Shown piece after piece: positions 12,322 through 13,256 of a stretch of DNA of 13,256 nucleotides; position 1 is the first letter of the stretch, and every line of letters begins with the position of its first letter. The DNA comes from an uncultured Clostridium sp. (GTDB taxonomy: Bacteria; Bacillota_A; Clostridia; Lachnospirales; Lachnospiraceae). A program made the translations under genes and the position numbers. The notes under the pieces are model-generated. The model ran no database searches. It was not told the origin of the DNA and was given only the letters and a program-made list of their open reading frames with translations. The stretch is taken from positions 1-13,256 of the forward strand of contig CAMWKN010000007.1 in assembly GCA_947174825.1 (NCBI GenBank), given 5' to 3'.

Positions 12322-12350
12322 TTGACAAATCAACTTTGGGCATATAATAT
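12322..12350 (+). promoter_or_regulatory. Strong promoter of the NYN gene
   Basis: A perfect TTGACA (12322-12327) is followed by TATAAT at 12343-12348 (15-bp spacer) or TAATAT at 12345-12350 (17-bp spacer). T-rich tracts lie just upstream. Confidence 0.7.
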
Positions 12351-12354
12351 AAAA

Positions 12355-12378
12355 GTGTAATTACACATGTTAAACATG
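12355..12378. promoter_or_regulatory. Two adjoining palindromes at the transcription start
   Basis: GTGTAATTACAC (12355-12366) is a perfect 12-bp palindrome. CATGTT-A-AACATG (12366-12378) is a perfect 6+6 repeat sharing its first base. Both lie where transcription should begin, the place for a repressor operator. Confidence 0.55.
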
Positions 12379-12428
12379 CCCTTGGCTATGTCTTCCCAAT
12401 ATAAGGGAGTAGACGATGCCTTGGGCAT
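12376..12428 (+). promoter_or_regulatory. 53-nt rod-like hairpin leader of the NYN mRNA
   Basis: Four nested helices fit one rod: ATGCCC/GGGCAT (12376-12381, 12423-12428), GGC/GCC (12384-12386, 12418-12420), GTCT/AGAC (12390-12393, 12411-12414) and CCC/GGG (12395-12397, 12405-12407). The loop is AATATAA, and small internal loops separate the helices, the outer being TT opposite TT. TTTTGCTTT follows, then AGGAG. It could be an attenuator, a protein-binding leader or a processing site. Confidence 0.6.
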
Positions 12429-12448
12429 TTTGCTTTAGGAGAACCTAT

Positions 12449-13174
12449 ATGAATAATAATGAGAAAAACAATGCAAATAAACACCAAATTAAAACGGCTA
12501 TCCTTATTGATGGTGGATTCTATAGGAAACGTGCAAAAACATTGTTTGGTGAAAAATCACCATCAGAAAGAGCCAAAGAATTGAGCGAATATTGCTATCG
12601 GCATTTATATGATAAGCATGAACAACGCTATCTATACCGCATTTTTTATTATGATTGCCCTCCGTCAGATAAAAATATCTTCAATCCCTTGAAAAATGCG
12701 AATGAACATCTTAAGAAATCCGAAGAGTTTTCTTGGATGAATGCTTTTTTGGACGAATTGAAACATCAAAGAAAATTTGCCTTAAGATTGGGGTGTTTAT
12801 CTGAATCACAAGTTGCTTACCACTTATCAGTATCTGCAACTAAAGATTTACTGATGGGGAAAAGAACTATCCAACAATTGACACAAAAAGATCTTGTTCT
12901 AAATATTGAGCAGAAGGGTGTTGATATGCGAATCGGTGTTGACATTTCTTCTTTAGCATTTAAGCATCAAGTAAATCAAATTATATTGATTTCGGGAGAT
13001 AGTGACTTTGTCCCTGCCGCAAAACAGGCTAGACGAGAAGGCGTTGATTTTATTTTAGATTCAATGCATTCCATAATTAAAGGAGATTTATTTGAGCATA
13101 TAGATGGAATCCGTACACCTATACAAAGAAAACCACCTAACCAAAATTCAGAAGAGTCAAGTTGCGATGAATAA
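12449..13174 (+). CDS. NYN-domain protein, putative PIN-like RNase (LabA/DUF88 type)
   Basis: This encodes 241 residues from the ATG at 12449, with AGGAG 7 bases before it; an in-frame ATG at 12416 lies inside the leader hairpin and is rejected. The NYN signature is complete: ILIDGGFYRKR with Asp21, YYDCPP with Asp69, KGVDMRIGVDI with Asp159 and Asp165, and ISGDSDFVPAAKQARREG with Asp184 and Asp186. These acidic residues form the metal site of PIN/FLAP-like nucleases, so an RNA-cleaving role is likely. A helical insert (about 75-145) separates the halves. The C-terminal tail is basic then polar. It is cytoplasmic. It is one of the few intact genes at this end, under a strong promoter with operator-like palindromes, and follows a broken anti-phage-type gene. 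It may be a defence or stress RNase. Confidence 0.85.
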   Translation: MNNNEKNNANKHQIKTAILIDGGFYRKRAKTLFGEKSPSERAKELSEYCYRHLYDKHEQRYLYRIFYYDCPPSDKNIFNPLKNANEHLKKSEEFSWMNAFLDELKHQRKFALRLGCLSESQVAYHLSVSATKDLLMGKRTIQQLTQKDLVLNIEQKGVDMRIGVDISSLAFKHQVNQIILISGDSDFVPAAKQARREGVDFILDSMHSIIKGDLFEHIDGIRTPIQRKPPNQNSEESSCDE

Positions 13175-13225
13175 ACAAAATGACATATATGTGCAAAATA
13201 TTAGAGCGAGTATGCTATTTTTCTA

Positions 13226-13254
13226 TTGACAATATTATTGATATATAGTATATT
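13226..13254 (+). promoter_or_regulatory. Promoter for a gene beyond the window
   Basis: A perfect TTGACA (13226-13231), a 17-bp spacer and TATATT (13249-13254) form a strong promoter pointing out of the window. The gene it serves is not visible. Confidence 0.6.
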
Positions 13255-13256
13255 AT

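Noticed and set aside
1875..13256. The missing 3' half of cotJC
   Set aside because: I looked for the TEELAHLE segment and later CotJC motifs on both strands and found none, so the window does not prove an excisable interruption.

Overview
This window looks like a low-GC, spore-forming Firmicute of the class Clostridia, probably Lachnospiraceae. The evidence is a cotJ spore-coat operon, strong AGGAGG-type ribosome binding sites, TTGACA/TATAAT promoters, and mobile-element genes typical of gut clostridia. No species can be named from the sequence.

Layout. Bases 1-472 hold the 5' part of a leftward DUF885-family gene, cut by the window edge. Bases 707-1970 hold cotJA, cotJB (with eight unusual Cys/Asn-rich 12-residue repeats) and a cotJC that follows its family for 62 residues and then runs into unrelated DNA. 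From about 1875 rightwards the DNA is an accessory island. On the minus strand it carries a cysteine-tailed 190-aa protein, two paralogues (A, frameshifted; B, intact) of an unrecognised 174-aa family, a complete large serine recombinase and a SHOCT-like partner. A plus-strand alpha/beta hydrolase sits between A and B. Divergent from the recombinase unit is a truncated HTH gene with a near-consensus promoter.

Bases 7437-10651 are a gene graveyard: a zeta-like toxin broken by one frameshift beside an intact antitoxin-like gene, a Dam methylase remnant, an HNH-like gene with an in-frame stop, and unassigned scraps. Among them are two intact small genes, one with a LexA box inside its promoter. 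The right end carries a frameshifted membrane-anchored DUF4041/GIY-YIG nuclease resembling the anti-phage protein SNIPE, then an intact NYN-domain putative RNase behind a strong promoter, two palindromes and a 53-nt hairpin leader.

How the parts fit. The cotJ genes are host spore-coat functions. The recombinase, dam, HNH, toxin-antitoxin and nuclease genes are mobile-element or defence cargo, much of it decaying. The cotJC break suggests integration into a sporulation gene, like the known sigK and spsM interruptions, but the other half of cotJC is not in the window.

The most original signal is at the 3' ends of paralogues A and B. Each has, on the opposite strand, a TTGACA-N17-TAATNT promoter at the same spacing. 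It is followed by a possible 60-70 nt RNA whose 5' end pairs with the terminator arm, with one compensatory base-pair change between the copies. This could be an antisense RNA paired with the family.
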